Part shown: positions 51,401 to 59,400 of the stretch, in pieces | Layout: each line of letters starts with the position of its first letter | How positions within the stretch are numbered: position 1 is the stretch's first letter | Origin: Steromphala cineraria | Taxonomy: Eukaryota > Mollusca > Gastropoda > Trochida > Trochidae | DNA length: 64,000 bases | Assembly: GCA_916613615.1 (NCBI GenBank) | Contig: OU744728.1 | Location: forward strand, 34,246,450-34,310,449 | Direction of reading: 5' to 3' | Program-made: the position numbers and the translations under genes | Notes under the pieces: model-generated | What the model saw: only the letters and a program-made list of their open reading frames with translations | What the model was told of the DNA's origin: nothing | The model's database searches: none

Positions 51401-54400
51401 CATATCAGACAGGATTCATCAATACAGTTACATATAAGACAGGCTTCATCAATACAGTTACATATCAGACAGGCTTCATCGATACAGTTACATATCAGAC
51501 AGGCTTCTTCAATACAGTTACATATCAGACAGGATTCAACAATACAGTTACATATCAGCCTGGGTTTATCAGTACAGTTAGACTCCAGACATGGTATATA
51601 TCTATATATATCAGCAGACAGGGGTTGATTAATAGTCACATTTATCAAATTAGTAATATTTCCTCTGACTAGTCCATTAGGCATGCTGCTCTCTTTCCTG
51701 TTGAATGTTCTGCATAGTGTAGCGTTATGTAGCTGTTTGCTGTTTGAGAAAGGCAAGGTACCGCCGCTAGGAGCGCATCGCTCAGTGTAGCCCTGCCTTT
51801 CTCCTTACAGTATGTTTGCTGAAGCGCTTGTTTTTCTAGAAACTAGCACACCTGCAGCATATTTCATCTTTATAAAACTAGTTGCTAGAAGTTTGTGCAG
51901 AATTGGAAATGATTAAAACCTGTTTGGATGTTTCGTTCTCTCTGAATTGCAAAGAAATAAATATAAACTTTTTGGCGAGGTTAACTCCAGATTAAATGAA
52001 ATATGTTTGAATCATGCGCGAATCTTATTCTGCACAGATGCGTTCTATTAGGGTGCGTTTCTTTTGTAGAGAGTGCTGTTTATTAAACCTCACACGATTA
52101 ATAGTCTAGTAAAACCATACGGCGATACCTTATAACCTTTTCACATATCAATAGTTATCGATGATTCGTACATTAAAACAAATTGGATTGCACTTTGTAA
52201 TGCATTCTTTAATTCCAAGCGTGTCGCAGCATTGTGTGTCCAAATGTAAACATATAAAGCGCTGCGCCCAAGGAGAAGCTACCTATCTATCCATCTATGT
52301 ATGTATCTATGTATGTATGCATAGGCTGCTGTAAGATCCGAACCCCTAATGGAGATACATGCCCCCTCTAACCTGGTTGCACCTACCTCTTGTCCCCAGA
52401 GAACGCCTGTGAGCGGGGAGTGCCGGCTGACGTCGTCTTCCTCCTCGACTCCTCCAACAGCATCTGGGGCCCCGACTTCACCAAACAGCTCGAGTTCGTG
52501 GCCGACGTGGTGCGCATGTTCCAGGTGGGCGAGCACTACACCCGGGTGTCCGTAGCCACGTTCGGGCGCTACACCGACCCGCAGTTCTACCTCAACGACT
52601 ACTACGACAAAGAGGACATGATCGACGCCATCTTGGCCATCAAAGAGACGAACGGAGACGCCACTAACACTGCTCAAGCAATCAGGTACACAGTCTCAGA
52701 GAGAGTGCTGCAGTCTGACAGTCTGTCCCTTTCACCAGTTTGAGAGCTTAGACATACACATTTAACACTGACTATTGTGGGACTTAGATTTACACATGCT
52801 TTGATAGACTACTTTTTATATATCTAAATAACTTTATATCGATAGTTCTTAATTTCCTAAGATTGTCGATTTAACAGTCACCAGTGTAAGAGATCGTCCG
52901 ATGACCTTACGTGTACAAATAAGGATACCGCGAATTGATCAATCAAAGTCGGCGTCACAAACAGTTCCAAAGTCACACATTCACCTTGTCAATTCAATTG
53001 TATGAAAGAATATCTATGGATTCAATAAATCGTCCAGTCCCCAATAATATCTGAAAAGCGCCTTCTCAGGTTTTTCCTCACAATGTAACTTCTTAAAGTA
53101 GAACTTGTTCTATCGTTTCATTATCCATTTCTGCTAAATAGTATCAATATAAAGCCTGATAAGTTGAGTGCAGGTACAAACTGAAAATAGTAAGTCGCGA
53201 TTATGAATTAAAATAGATAGTAGCAACTAGTCTTAGAATTTGAATTGTTACATAACTACAATTTTTATGAATTTCACTTGTGAAATCGGTTTCTAGCCCT
53301 CCATAGGTTGAGGAATGACAAATTATTGTATAAGAAGTTGTATATCCATAAATGTACTAGTCATACCTTATTGCTTCAACTTCTTAAATACCATTTAAGG
53401 AAGCTATATAAGACTGGTTTAAATTTCATTGAAAAGAAGAACATATCATATAATTACCATATGTTATTAATTTGAGAATGAAATCATAAAAAATATAAAT
53501 GAAAGCCAAACATTAAGACATGCAAAACCCCGAGTGTCTTTAAACTACCTTCTGAAGATTTGAGTCCCATCTACTGTGAAATAAACGACTCAATCTGTCC
53601 GTCCCTGTGTACCCAGATACATGAGGCGGAAGCTGTTCAACCCGCAGCACGGAGGCCGGAGGGGCGTGTCCCGGGTGGGTATCGTGGTCACTGACGGCCA
53701 GTCCCACAACATACTGAGGACCGTCTGGGAGGCCTCCAAGGCCAAGAGGATGAACATCAACATGTTCGCTCTGGGTGTGGGCTCCATGACCAACCTTCGA
53801 GAGCTGAAGGGCATCTCCAGCAAGCCATCCATCGACTACTACTTCCAGGTGGGCGGCTACTCGGCCCTGGACGACATGAAGCAGAAGCTAGCAGAACGCA
53901 CCTGTCAGGGTGAGTAGCTCTTTCACCTTGCACCTTTGCTCAGGGGTAACCTTTCTGTTATCAATTCCTTTCTTCGTCACATTACAGACATTACACTTAC
54001 AAGATGTCAATTAACTGGGACAAGTCCAAGGTTATCCACTTCCGGGGGCCGGCGGTGCCGCAGACAGAGACTACATTCAAGGTTGGAGAAATGGTACTGG
54101 ACGTTTGCCAACAATATCAATACCTAGGAATTACGCTAAACGAACATTTAAACTACAACGTTATGGTGAAAAGCGCAGTAAAATCGGCGAACAGAGCCTT
54201 AGGACTACTCATAGCAAAATTCAAACACCTCGGAGGGATGCCTTTTAGTGTATACACCAAGCTATACGACACGATGGTATGGTCGATCCTAGACTATGGT
54301 GCCGGGATATGGGGGACCAAAGAACACTCTGCAGTCAACGCTATTCATCACAGAGCCATCAGATTCTTTATGGGCGTTGGGAAGTACACCCCAAATCTAA

Positions 54401-57400
54401 GCGTAAACGGCGACTCAGGTTGGATACCTCCCGTGGTGAGACAGTGGAAGGCAGTAGCGAGAACCTATGCACGACTGACTAATATGAACAAGAGACGAGT
54501 GAATGGGCGGGTATTTAAGTGGTCAAGGATGAAGAATAGAAAGAGCTGGACTGGACGAGTGAAAGAATATCTTGATGATAATGGATTGGGACATTTAACC
54601 GCCTGCGAAACGTTAGAGAACCGTCTTTTTACCAAAAGCGTCGGCAACATAACTTTTAAGAAATACACCGCATATTGGAGAGAAAACTTGAATTCCAACC
54701 CTGGTTATAATCGTTCTTCTACTGGCCTTGGGAAACTCAGACATTATAGGCAGTTTAAAGAGACATATCAAGCTGAGAGCTACCTCACGTGTCCTATGCC
54801 CAGATCACATAGATCAGCCCTTGCTAAGTTCAGGTGTGGGGTAGCACCACTGAGGGTCGAAACTGGACGTTATGAGAACCTGCATTTTAATCATAGATAT
54901 TGTTTTAATTGTAGTGATATTATAGAAGATGAAATGCACGTTTTACTGTTTTGCCCTTTATATGAATCTGTTAGAGAGGAATTATTTGTCTCTTGTTTTA
55001 AAAAGATAGAAGGTTTTAATATGCTCTCGTCAAACGAACAGTTTTATTCTATACTCAACAATCCCGTTTTAACTTTTGATAGTGCCAAGGCCTGCAATAA
55101 TATTCTTTATATACGCCGTGATATTTTATATAGATAGCATATGCAATATATTTTTATTTTGTTTACATCTCCATGCTTTTATTTTATGTGTATTTAATTG
55201 TACATGTGTCTCTCATAAATCGCTGAGCGATTTGTTGTATATACAAGTGAGACAAAAATAAAATCATCTGTCTGTCTGTCTGTCTTACCAGAATGACATT
55301 ACCGAATAAATTACTCTTTGTACTCATAACATGGTTAAGAGAAACACACATACACTGTTTTCTTTTGTAAGACTAATTAAGAGACTAACGAGTTTGATAA
55401 TGCTCTGTTCCAGTGACAGCCCCGCCGCCTAAGACGACCACGCCTGTCCCCAAGGTGCCGACCACTATCCGAACAAGTGAGTGATTGTTGCTCCTGCCTC
55501 CCTCGCGTCTCTTCCATCCAATCTTCCTCCACTTCACCTGTCGAGTTCCTACCTAACAGAACCCTTTCTGTTTCAGCGACCACGATGCCAACCACCACCA
55601 CGACCTACCTGACAGAGCTTCAGAGAAGTGAGTTACTGCTTATCAGGACTATCACTTTGCCCTCCCTGTAGTCTCAGTGTGCCTTAGTAATTAGCTCACT
55701 GACAGGGCGAGGTGTCTGTTGCTTAACCGAGGGTCTTGTCTTATACGCAAGAGAGCTCTCACACAGTGCAGGTACAAATAAGATTAACAAGAGCAGAGTT
55801 CGATGTTGCCCCTGATACCCCAATCTACACCAGTCCATCATAAAACAAATGCTACCTACTGTTCATCGGATCCACATGTAATTGTACAGCTTTACAACTG
55901 ACAGAAAGGTTTCTATGTTCCTTGGTAATGAGAAACAAGAGACTCCGTGATATGTGTAAGGTCAGTTCTTATATAATTGAACTATGTTGCAATTATTATG
56001 GCCGTTCTGTCAATTTTTTAATATTGTCGATAATGATCTGTCCACAGTGTGCAAGGACAAGCGAGCTGACATCGTGTTTGCGCTGGACTCCTCTAACCTG
56101 ATCAGCACACAGGACTTCTGGAACCAGATCCGCTTCGTGCGGGAGTACGCCAAGAACCTCGACATCGGACCCAACAAGACGCGGGTTGGTCTCATCGTAT
56201 ATACAGACCAGGTCCTGGAGGGATTCAACCTCAACACGCACCAGGACGTGCATGACGTCACTACCGGTCTGCTGGCCGTCGAGCGTAGTGCTGGCGGAAC
56301 ACGCATTAGTGAGGCATTACGTCACATTCGGACAAAGAGCTTCCGGCGCAGTTTTGCCCGCAGAGATATTGCGCAGATCGGTGTCATTCTCGCCGGAAGT
56401 CAGTCGTACAATGTTGGGTCCACCAAGAAGCAGGCGGACAGGGCCAGACGGAGCGGCATCAAACTCTTTGCTATCGGCGCAGGTAGATATTGGTTCTTAC
56501 GGGAAGTGAAACTTCTAACGAAAAGTAAAAAGTAAAATATATCCGAAATGTTTCTGTGATTTTTAACTCAAATCATAATTCAGTATAATTCTTCATAGAA
56601 GACATGCAGCAATATGTTAGAACTGTTACAAACCAAACAGAGGTTTACTCAATATCCAGGCCTTCACAATACGTTAAGACGCTTTGTACCTTTCGATCAT
56701 TACGAGTATTGTATGAAAATGCTTTCTGCACAGGTGTTGAAGTGAACGACGAGGAAATGCACGTGCTGACTCACGGTCAAGATGGTCGCACGTTATTTAG
56801 GCTTGACAGTTTCGAAAATCTGCAAGACATCATACCTGAGTTCACGGCAGAAACCTGTTCAGGTGAGACTATCTGACTTACCTTTCATCTTTCTCCCTAT
56901 CGATAAAGCGTCATCTCATTGTCCTGAGGTCAAAAACCACCGATTATTGCTGCTTCAAAAGATTTCTTTGTGTTTCAGTTGAGGTTTCAATGATGCCAGT
57001 TGCTGACCAACGTGAGTACTTTCTTTCCAAGGATATTTTCTTTTTGATTTGTTATGTAGAAATCAGTAAATTGCTCATTCAATGAAGTATATTCACATAT
57101 ATAGCCCCAAACTTGTAGCCCGGACACCTCTGTGTTTCAGCGTGTGGGTATCGCCAGGAGGCCGACCTCATGTTTGTGCTGGACAGTGTGAACGCAGGGA
57201 GGACCAACACCAAGAAGAGTCTCGACTTCATCAAGTCAATCGCCCGCTCCGTGGAGATCGATAAGGACAAGGTGCAGATTGGGCTCATGTCAGCCGAGTG
57301 TCAAACTCCTACAGAAGGCTTCTCACTCAACCGCTACTCCAGCAAGAAGAGTCTGATCAACGCACTCTCCGAGATGAAAGGCACGGACTTCTCGAGCTTG

Positions 57401-57941
57401 CTGAAGGACATGCGGCGGTCCTCGTTCAACAAGAAGAAAGGTGGCCGGTACGACGCCAAGAAGGTGGCGGTTCTGATCGTGGACGACAATCTTGAGCAGC
57501 CCCTGAAGGCCCTGAGGGAGGCGAGACACGCCCGTGTGAGGGGCGTCGAGGTGTACGTCATAGCCGTGGGCAACAAGAAGCCGCAGAAGGAGATGAAGAT
57601 GATGTGCGACTCGCCTTCCAAGCAGCACTTCTTCCATGTCGAGAACTACGATGAGCTCAAGGGGCTGCAGCACAACCTTCTCGACATCCTCTGTGACGGT
57701 CAGTACTCTTTAGCACTTCCTCTCCACAATTTCTCTTTTGGTTCCGTTGTGAACTATCAGTGAAACATCGATTGTGCCGTTTATTTATCTTGAAATATTT
57801 GATCATTTCTCATGTATGTCATGTTCTGATTCAACGATTTTGAAATATCTGTTTGTATGCATTTGTTTTCAAAGAGTGTGTTCGGCACAGATGGTTCTGT
57901 CTCCACCTGACTGTATGTGCGCTTCTCTTACAGAGTTGTAG
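15440..57941 (+). CDS. Secreted protein with three vWA domains (12-exon gene model)
   Basis: Exons: 15440-15481, 42917-42938, 49149-49157, 52400-52685, 53617-53909, 55414-55476, 55577-55627, 56048-56482, 56734-56862, 56979-57011, 57141-57698, 57934-57941. They join to 1929 nt (642 residues plus stop) with every boundary GT/AG. Intron 1 is phase 0, intron 4 phase 2 and all others phase 1. Residues 1-18 form a hydrophobic signal peptide with likely cleavage after Cys-Arg-Ala. vWA1 spans about 28-216, a Thr/Pro linker 218-255, vWA2 257-442, a short linker 444-454 and vWA3 456-639. Each domain begins and ends with Cys. Such proteins (matrilin, collagen VI and mollusc shell-matrix types) act in the extracellular matrix by protein binding; the precise role here is unknown. 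The first three exons are less certain than the rest. Confidence 0.75.
18977..19130. repeat. 73-bp tandem duplication
   Basis: Two nearly identical 73-base units starting CAGAGTGTGG and carrying GTTGCTGGAGGTGTAGATG, plus the first bases of a third. Confidence 0.9.
19984..20157. repeat. 43-bp tandem repeat, 4 copies
   Basis: Four almost perfect units contain CACACAAAGCAAAGTTACAT and TGACAGGTCTCCCCCTCACG. The last copy has one substitution (GTAAAG). Confidence 0.94.
20366..20412. repeat. Short direct duplication
   Basis: CACTTCGCAATGTCATTAAT with ATCATCAAC is present twice in succession. Confidence 0.75.
20829..20916. repeat. 45-bp tandem duplication
   Basis: Two copies of a unit with GTGACCATTGTGGCAGTGGT and ATTCGGTTAGACCTAAAT lie 45 bases apart. 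Confidence 0.88.
24838..25858. repeat. 54-bp minisatellite, about 19 copies, with a higher-order duplication
   Basis: The unit contains GATACGGCATGGTACAAAGT, GACTGGGGGCTAGACAGAAT and a variable CCATGAGCACGGTA. Because 54 is divisible by three, long open frames appear on both strands with an 18-residue period; they are not treated as genes. A block of several units ending at about 25141 recurs almost unchanged 377 bases later (7 units minus one base). Confidence 0.95.
25914..26868. repeat. 17-bp minisatellite, about 55 copies, with a 153-bp higher-order unit
   Basis: The basic unit is CTACTACTAGGACTAGG, with variants CTACTACCTGGACTAGG and CAATTACCTGGACTAGG. A nine-unit block beginning CTACTGTTAGG at 26543 repeats at 26696, exactly 153 bases later. 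It follows the 54-bp array with only about 55 bases between. Confidence 0.94.
26869..27607. repeat. 34-bp minisatellite, about 21 copies
   Basis: The unit is GTGCTGTGATGGTGTGTGCT then TGTCTATATAGGTG, with TCTCTATAG as the main variant. Three copies have an extra CTG triplet, giving 37 bases. The array directly abuts the 17-bp array. Each unit contains a pyrimidine-containing stretch followed by TATAG|GTGG, which resembles a 3' splice site. Confidence 0.94.
27608..27982. other. Unique spacer between two arrays
   Basis: About 370 bases without internal repetition or recognisable coding sequence. Confidence 0.5.
27983..32028. repeat. 57-bp minisatellite, about 71 copies
   Basis: The largest array in the window. 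The unit contains GAAGGTGATGTAACGTGTTA, GAGACAATGCTTCACTGCTT and GATGAAGAGTACAACCT. The array has almost no length changes. Recurrent variants are CCTG/CCGG, GTTAGA/GTGAGA, AGAGTAC/AGGGTAC, GCTTGA/GCTAGA and GTGATG/GTACTG. On the - strand one frame is open through the whole array, 1358 codons with a 19-residue period. No unit provides an ATG, and the flanking sequence has a stop just before the array and no start, so I do not call it a gene. Confidence 0.97.
32029..33561. other. Intron 1 stretch with no supported feature
   Basis: AT-rich sequence; no gene, RNA or long repeat recognised. Confidence 0.45.
33562..35499. repeat. 62-bp minisatellite, about 31 copies
   Basis: The unit contains GATTGTGGGTTGAATGAGAT, TACAATCTGTCTAGGTGCAA and CCCTTGGACTTGTGACAG. 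Copies carry discrete alternative states: TTTAGATTG or GAAGCTTG; GGACTTG or GTACTTG; GAGATT or GAGTTT; CTAGGT, CTAGTT or CAAGGT. The first copy is degenerate and the array ends abruptly at GACTTGTGATTCATG. Confidence 0.96.
35500..37509. other. Intron 1 stretch with simple AT repeats
   Basis: No gene is supported. A (TA)n run lies at about 36319-36341 and a TATGATTATGATTATGATT patch near 36480-36525. Confidence 0.45.
37510..37717. repeat. 28-bp duplication and GGGGT-rich minisatellite
   Basis: CCCATAGGATCCATAGTTAG with AGTCGTTA occurs twice near 37503-37561. The stretch 37636-37717 is built of GGGGTGGGGTGG and GAATAGAG words and is strongly G-rich on the + strand. Confidence 0.85.
39509..39955. 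repeat. 34-bp purine-rich minisatellite, about 13 copies
   Basis: The unit is GAGAGGTTGTAGATAGAGGG then TAATGGAGAAAAGA. Some copies have an extra AG pair, giving 36 bases. The + strand is almost all purine plus T. An open frame on the - strand is a by-product. Confidence 0.94.
41035..41066 (+). repeat. (GGGA)n run with G-quadruplex potential
   Basis: Five GGGA tetranucleotides lead into GGGGGTGGGGGG on the + strand. Six or more runs of at least three G lie within 32 bases, enough for a G-quadruplex. A shorter similar run lies at 24390-24404. Confidence 0.8.
41959..42142. repeat. 46-bp tandem repeat, 4 perfect copies
   Basis: Four apparently identical units contain CTATCACAAGTGAACTTCTA and GCATGTAAGAGGGTCTCAAC. 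The absence of differences suggests very recent expansion. Confidence 0.95.
42143..42916 (+). other. End of intron 1
   Basis: No gene or array. It ends in a good polypyrimidine tract and CAG at 42914-42916. Confidence 0.45.
42917..42938 (+). CDS. vWA gene exon 2 (22 nt)
   Basis: A short exon framed by TTCTGTTGCAG and GAAG|GTAAGT, both strong sites. Entered in phase 0 it reads GCRAALE and leaves phase 1. This is exactly what the downstream exons require, and it supplies the small-residue signal-peptidase site. The match of phase, splice sites and signal-peptide context supports it, but a 22-nt exon could arise by chance. Confidence 0.5.
44040..45710. repeat. 59/60-bp minisatellite, about 28 copies
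   Basis: The unit contains TACTAGGCCTCATGTACCCT, CACTGAGGCTCAGTACATGG and GCTGCAGTTGTCTACACGTC. The first six or so copies have CATGTACCCTC (60 bases) and most later ones have CATGTCCCTC (59 bases), the 60-base form returning at the far end. The open frame at the left end exists because 60 is divisible by three. Confidence 0.96.
48638..49132. repeat. 38-bp minisatellite, about 13 copies, ending at a splice site
   Basis: The unit is TGTGTTCTCTTATATACACT then ACGTTGACTGATATTCAA. The last, degenerate copies run to within about 20 bases of the acceptor for the 9-nt exon. Every unit contains CTGAT, a branch-point-like word, and a TTCTCTT pyrimidine patch. Confidence 0.93.
49149..49157 (+). CDS. 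vWA gene exon 3: 9-nt micro-exon
   Basis: GAGTGTCAG lies between TGTCTCATTTCAG and GTAACA. Entered in phase 1 it adds Gly-Val-Ser and leaves phase 1, so it can be included or skipped without changing the frame. It would lie just after the signal-peptide cleavage site and before the first cysteine of vWA1. Support rests on splice-site quality and phase only. Confidence 0.4.
49412..50426. repeat. 23/31-bp minisatellite in intron 3
   Basis: The basic unit is CACGCACATCTCTACCCTACATC (23 bases); an alternative unit has an 8-base insert such as CAGTCATC (31 bases). The leftmost copies use the form ATCACTACCCTACACCAAGT. The two lengths are interspersed. Open frames on the + strand across this array and the next are repeat artefacts. 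Confidence 0.93.
50427..51590. repeat. 30-bp minisatellite, about 39 copies
   Basis: The unit is TTCATCAATACAGTTACATA then TCAGACAGGC, with CATCGATAC, CTTCAATAC and TAATCAATAC variants and a few shortened copies lacking ATC or a similar triplet. It joins the 23/31-bp array directly. Both strands have open frames with a 10-residue period, which is expected from the unit length. Confidence 0.95.
51591..52399 (+). other. End of intron 3
   Basis: Non-repetitive except for TATATATCTATATATATC near 51597 and a CTATCTATC/ATGTATGT patch at 52282-52320. It ends at CTTGTCCCCAG. No gene seen. Confidence 0.45.
52400..52685 (+). CDS. vWA gene exon 4: first half of vWA1
   Basis: The exon is GC-rich compared with its surroundings. 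In phase 1 it reads ENACERGVPADVVFLLDSSN, with the vWA core strand followed by the MIDAS motif DSSNS (residues 41-45) and the second MIDAS element GDATNTAQAI (Thr about 113). The donor is ATCAG|GTACAC in phase 2. The opening Cys at residue 28 pairs logically with Cys 216 at the domain end. Confidence 0.88.
52686..53616 (+). other. Intron 4 of the vWA gene
   Basis: A phase-2 intron inside vWA1, AT-rich and without recognisable repeats or genes. Confidence 0.7.
53617..53909 (+). CDS. vWA gene exon 5: second half of vWA1
   Basis: The acceptor GTACCCAG restores phase 2, completing an Arg codon and reading YMRRKLFN. It contains the third MIDAS element VGIVVTDGQSHN (Asp about 146) and the C-terminal vWA strands INMFALGVGS and YYFQVGGYSALDDM. 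It ends TCQ then a phase-1 donor CAGG|GTGAGT. Together with exon 4 this is a complete vWA fold of about 190 residues with all MIDAS positions conserved. Confidence 0.9.
53998..55290 (+). mobile_element. 5'-truncated non-LTR retrotransposon in intron 5
   Basis: A LINE-type fragment in the sense orientation of the host gene. It begins within the RT just after the catalytic region, runs through an intact C-terminal frame, and ends with an A-rich AATAAAATCA followed by (TCTG)n at about 55267-55285, a microsatellite tail. ACAGACATTAC before the insert and CAGAATGACATTAC after it may be a decayed target-site duplication. The protein is not of the same family as the two - strand copies. Confidence 0.8.
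54004..55137 (+). pseudogene. Reverse transcriptase C-terminal fragment (377 codons)
   Basis: It starts in the thumb-side region (MSINWDKSKVIHFR), continues with YLGITLNEHLNY, LDYGAGIWGTKEH, HHRAIRFFMGVGKYTPN and WIPPVVRQWKAVART, and ends in a Cys/His cluster (CFNCSDIIEDEMHVLLFCPLY) typical of the C-terminus of LINE ORF2 proteins. No stop or frameshift interrupts it, so the insertion is probably fairly young. The endonuclease and catalytic RT motifs are absent, so it cannot act alone. The first Met is simply the first one after the truncation. Confidence 0.82.
55414..55476 (+). CDS. vWA gene exon 6: Thr/Pro-rich linker
   Basis: A 63-nt phase 1-1 exon between CTGTTCCAG and ACAA|GTGAGT. It encodes VTAPPPKTTTPVPKVPTTIR, an extended, probably O-glycosylated spacer between vWA1 and vWA2. 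It could be added or skipped without frame change. Confidence 0.8.
55577..55627 (+). CDS. vWA gene exon 7: Thr-rich linker
   Basis: A 51-nt phase 1-1 exon between CTGTTTCAG and AGAA|GTGAGT. It encodes TTTMPTTTTTYLTELQR, continuing the spacer of the preceding exon. Both linker exons are symmetrical, as is usual for modular extracellular proteins. Confidence 0.8.
56048..56482 (+). CDS. vWA gene exon 8: main part of vWA2
   Basis: It starts with the opening Cys (CKDKRADIVFALDSSN) and runs to KLFAIGAG at a phase-1 donor GCAG|GTAGAT. The first MIDAS element reads DSSNL instead of DxSxS. The Thr in GGTRISEAL is kept. The third element reads VILAGSQS, where the metal-binding Asp of VTDGQS is replaced. 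The domain should fold as vWA, but metal-dependent binding is probably lost. Confidence 0.88.
56734..56862 (+). CDS. vWA gene exon 9: end of vWA2
   Basis: Joined after GAG it reads VEVNDEEMHVLTH, then LFRLDSFENLQDI and the closing ETCS, a normal vWA C-terminal region. The acceptor is TTCTGCACAG and the donor TCAG|GTGAGA, phase 1-1. Confidence 0.85.
56979..57011 (+). CDS. vWA gene exon 10: 33-nt linker
   Basis: A small phase 1-1 exon (TGTGTTTCAG before, CAAC|GTGAGT after) encoding VEVSMMPVADQ. It corresponds in position to the Thr-rich linker exons between vWA1 and vWA2. Confidence 0.7.
57141..57698 (+). CDS. vWA gene exon 11: vWA3
   Basis: A whole vWA domain in one exon: opening CGYRQEADLMFVLDSVN, core KVQIGLMSAE, KKVAVLIVDDN, EVYVIAVGN and the closing DILC. 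The MIDAS element is DSVNA, so both Ser positions are lost. An Asp is kept in IVDD. It is rich in Lys and Arg compared with vWA1. It ends GACG|GTCAGT, phase 1. If this donor is not used, translation would run on to a stop at 57761-57763, adding about 20 residues. Confidence 0.87.
57934..57941 (+). CDS. vWA gene exon 12: last codons and stop
   Basis: After CTTCTCTTACAG the phase-1 junction gives Glu-Leu-TAG, so the protein ends CDEL. The acceptor is good and the position relative to the closing Cys copies the exon pattern of vWA1 and vWA2. Read-through of exon 11 is the alternative. Confidence 0.5.
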
Positions 57942-59400
57942 TGCCACGGTCCTGCAGTCCAGTTCACAGAACGGGGACCAGCCCTGACTTGCTTGGACAT
58001 CTAGCGCTTGTCTACTTCCGGCAGACATCCGAGACATTAGGAGAGCACTCTCACTCCTGATAATACTAGCACTCTTCCAAATTTGTGTTTGTAAACTTTC
58101 AACAACATGGGCGGATGAAGTCTTAGAAAAGTTCCCATATCTGTAAATTCAAGACAAGGACATACGCTAAATGGGAGGTTGTGCAATATATTCTATTCGC
58201 CTTGAGTCATATGTTACGTGTTGTGTGATTGGTTGGCTCGAGGGTGTCGGGTGCCATGATGCCGGAAGTCAGGTGCCAAGTGAATGCGCTTGTTGACGCA
58301 CACAGACAATGACTCTTGGCCCCACGTCCGGTGTGATTGTGTGTACGGTGAGTCCCAGATGGCGGCGTTGTGTGCCGCTACTGGTTTGTGTGTATGCTGT
58401 ATGTGTGTGAAAGGCGACTGTGGTGCTAGGTTCGAATCCTCTTAACCAGCTGTTGGTGCTTTCATTCTGTTGCATTCAGATGTCTTATGTGTCTGCATTT
58501 GTCTGTTATTATTGAGTGACTGTAGTCACTGATATGTAAATGGATGCTGTACATACGTTAATTCAATGTGTATATATGTATGATATTGTAAATAATTCTG
58601 TTGAATTTCTTCAGCTAAGGAACACAAAGTTGCTATATTGCAGATATAGTCAGATTATTGAGGTATCTTTATGGTAAAGTTCTATTAAAACCAAGTTACC
58701 GTTATGCCATCATTTTGTTATTTCAAAGACATCGGTGGCCAATGGAGCGGGTACAGCGTGGTAGAGCAATTGGTTGTATGCTGGTTACATATACAACAGC
58801 GTTTCACAGAGCAAATACCCGTGCAGTGAGTCTCCTATCATTGTTTTATATACTTATATATATATTCGATGTCAAGGACGTGACGTATTTCATATTTCTG
58901 GAGCGGTGTCGATAAGCGAGTTTAATACCGATACCATTCACGAGTTTCATTAAGATGTTTTAAAACGGGACCTGGTTTACTACTCTATATATCTCTCGCG
59001 CGGTGTACAAAATAGTAATAACTTTGAAGATGTATTAAACGCGACTACCACTTAGCTATTTATTACATTCAAATTACGTGCTTATGTTTGCCTTATCTGT
59101 GTCGTTCCACAAAGAGGTTGTCCGGTGTAACCCATTCCTTTAAACATTCATTACACTCGATTGTAGGTTTACAATCCATCGTGGGATTTTTAAGGAACAG
59201 ATTTGTTCCCCACTTTAGTTGTTTTGGAGTGATAATTGTATTGACGAGAGGCTGTGTGTACGTGACATATACCCTAAAGCCAAAGTGTACGATGAGGGAA
59301 GACTACAAGACTACAAGACTAATGTAGCTGTCACGAGTGTCACATTTGAAATGTTTGGGAAACTCAAATAAATATTAACTTTTTTCTGTAGTTTAGCAAA
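57942..59400 (+). other. Probable 3' UTR and flank of the vWA gene
   Basis: No further coding similarity. Possible polyadenylation hexamers are ATTAAA at 58684-58689 and AATAAA at 59368-59373; neither can be chosen from sequence alone. A tRNA B-box-like GGTTCGAATCC lies at 58429-58439 without a convincing A box. Confidence 0.4.

Noticed and set aside
49647..51437. 596-codon + strand open frame and the overlapping 233-codon - strand Cys-rich frame
   Set aside because: Both are translations of the 23/31-bp and 30-bp arrays; frames are open on both strands because the units lack stops.
52279..52677. 132-codon - strand frame opposite vWA exon 4
   Set aside because: Shadow of the GC-rich coding exon on the other strand.
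55996..57673. Several - strand frames opposite vWA exons 8 and 11
   Set aside because: They mirror the coding exons; no independent protein similarity or splice signals.
58429..58439. tRNA B-box-like GGTTCGAATCC in the 3' flank
   Set aside because: No acceptable A box about 45 bases upstream and no cloverleaf; insufficient for a SINE or tRNA call.
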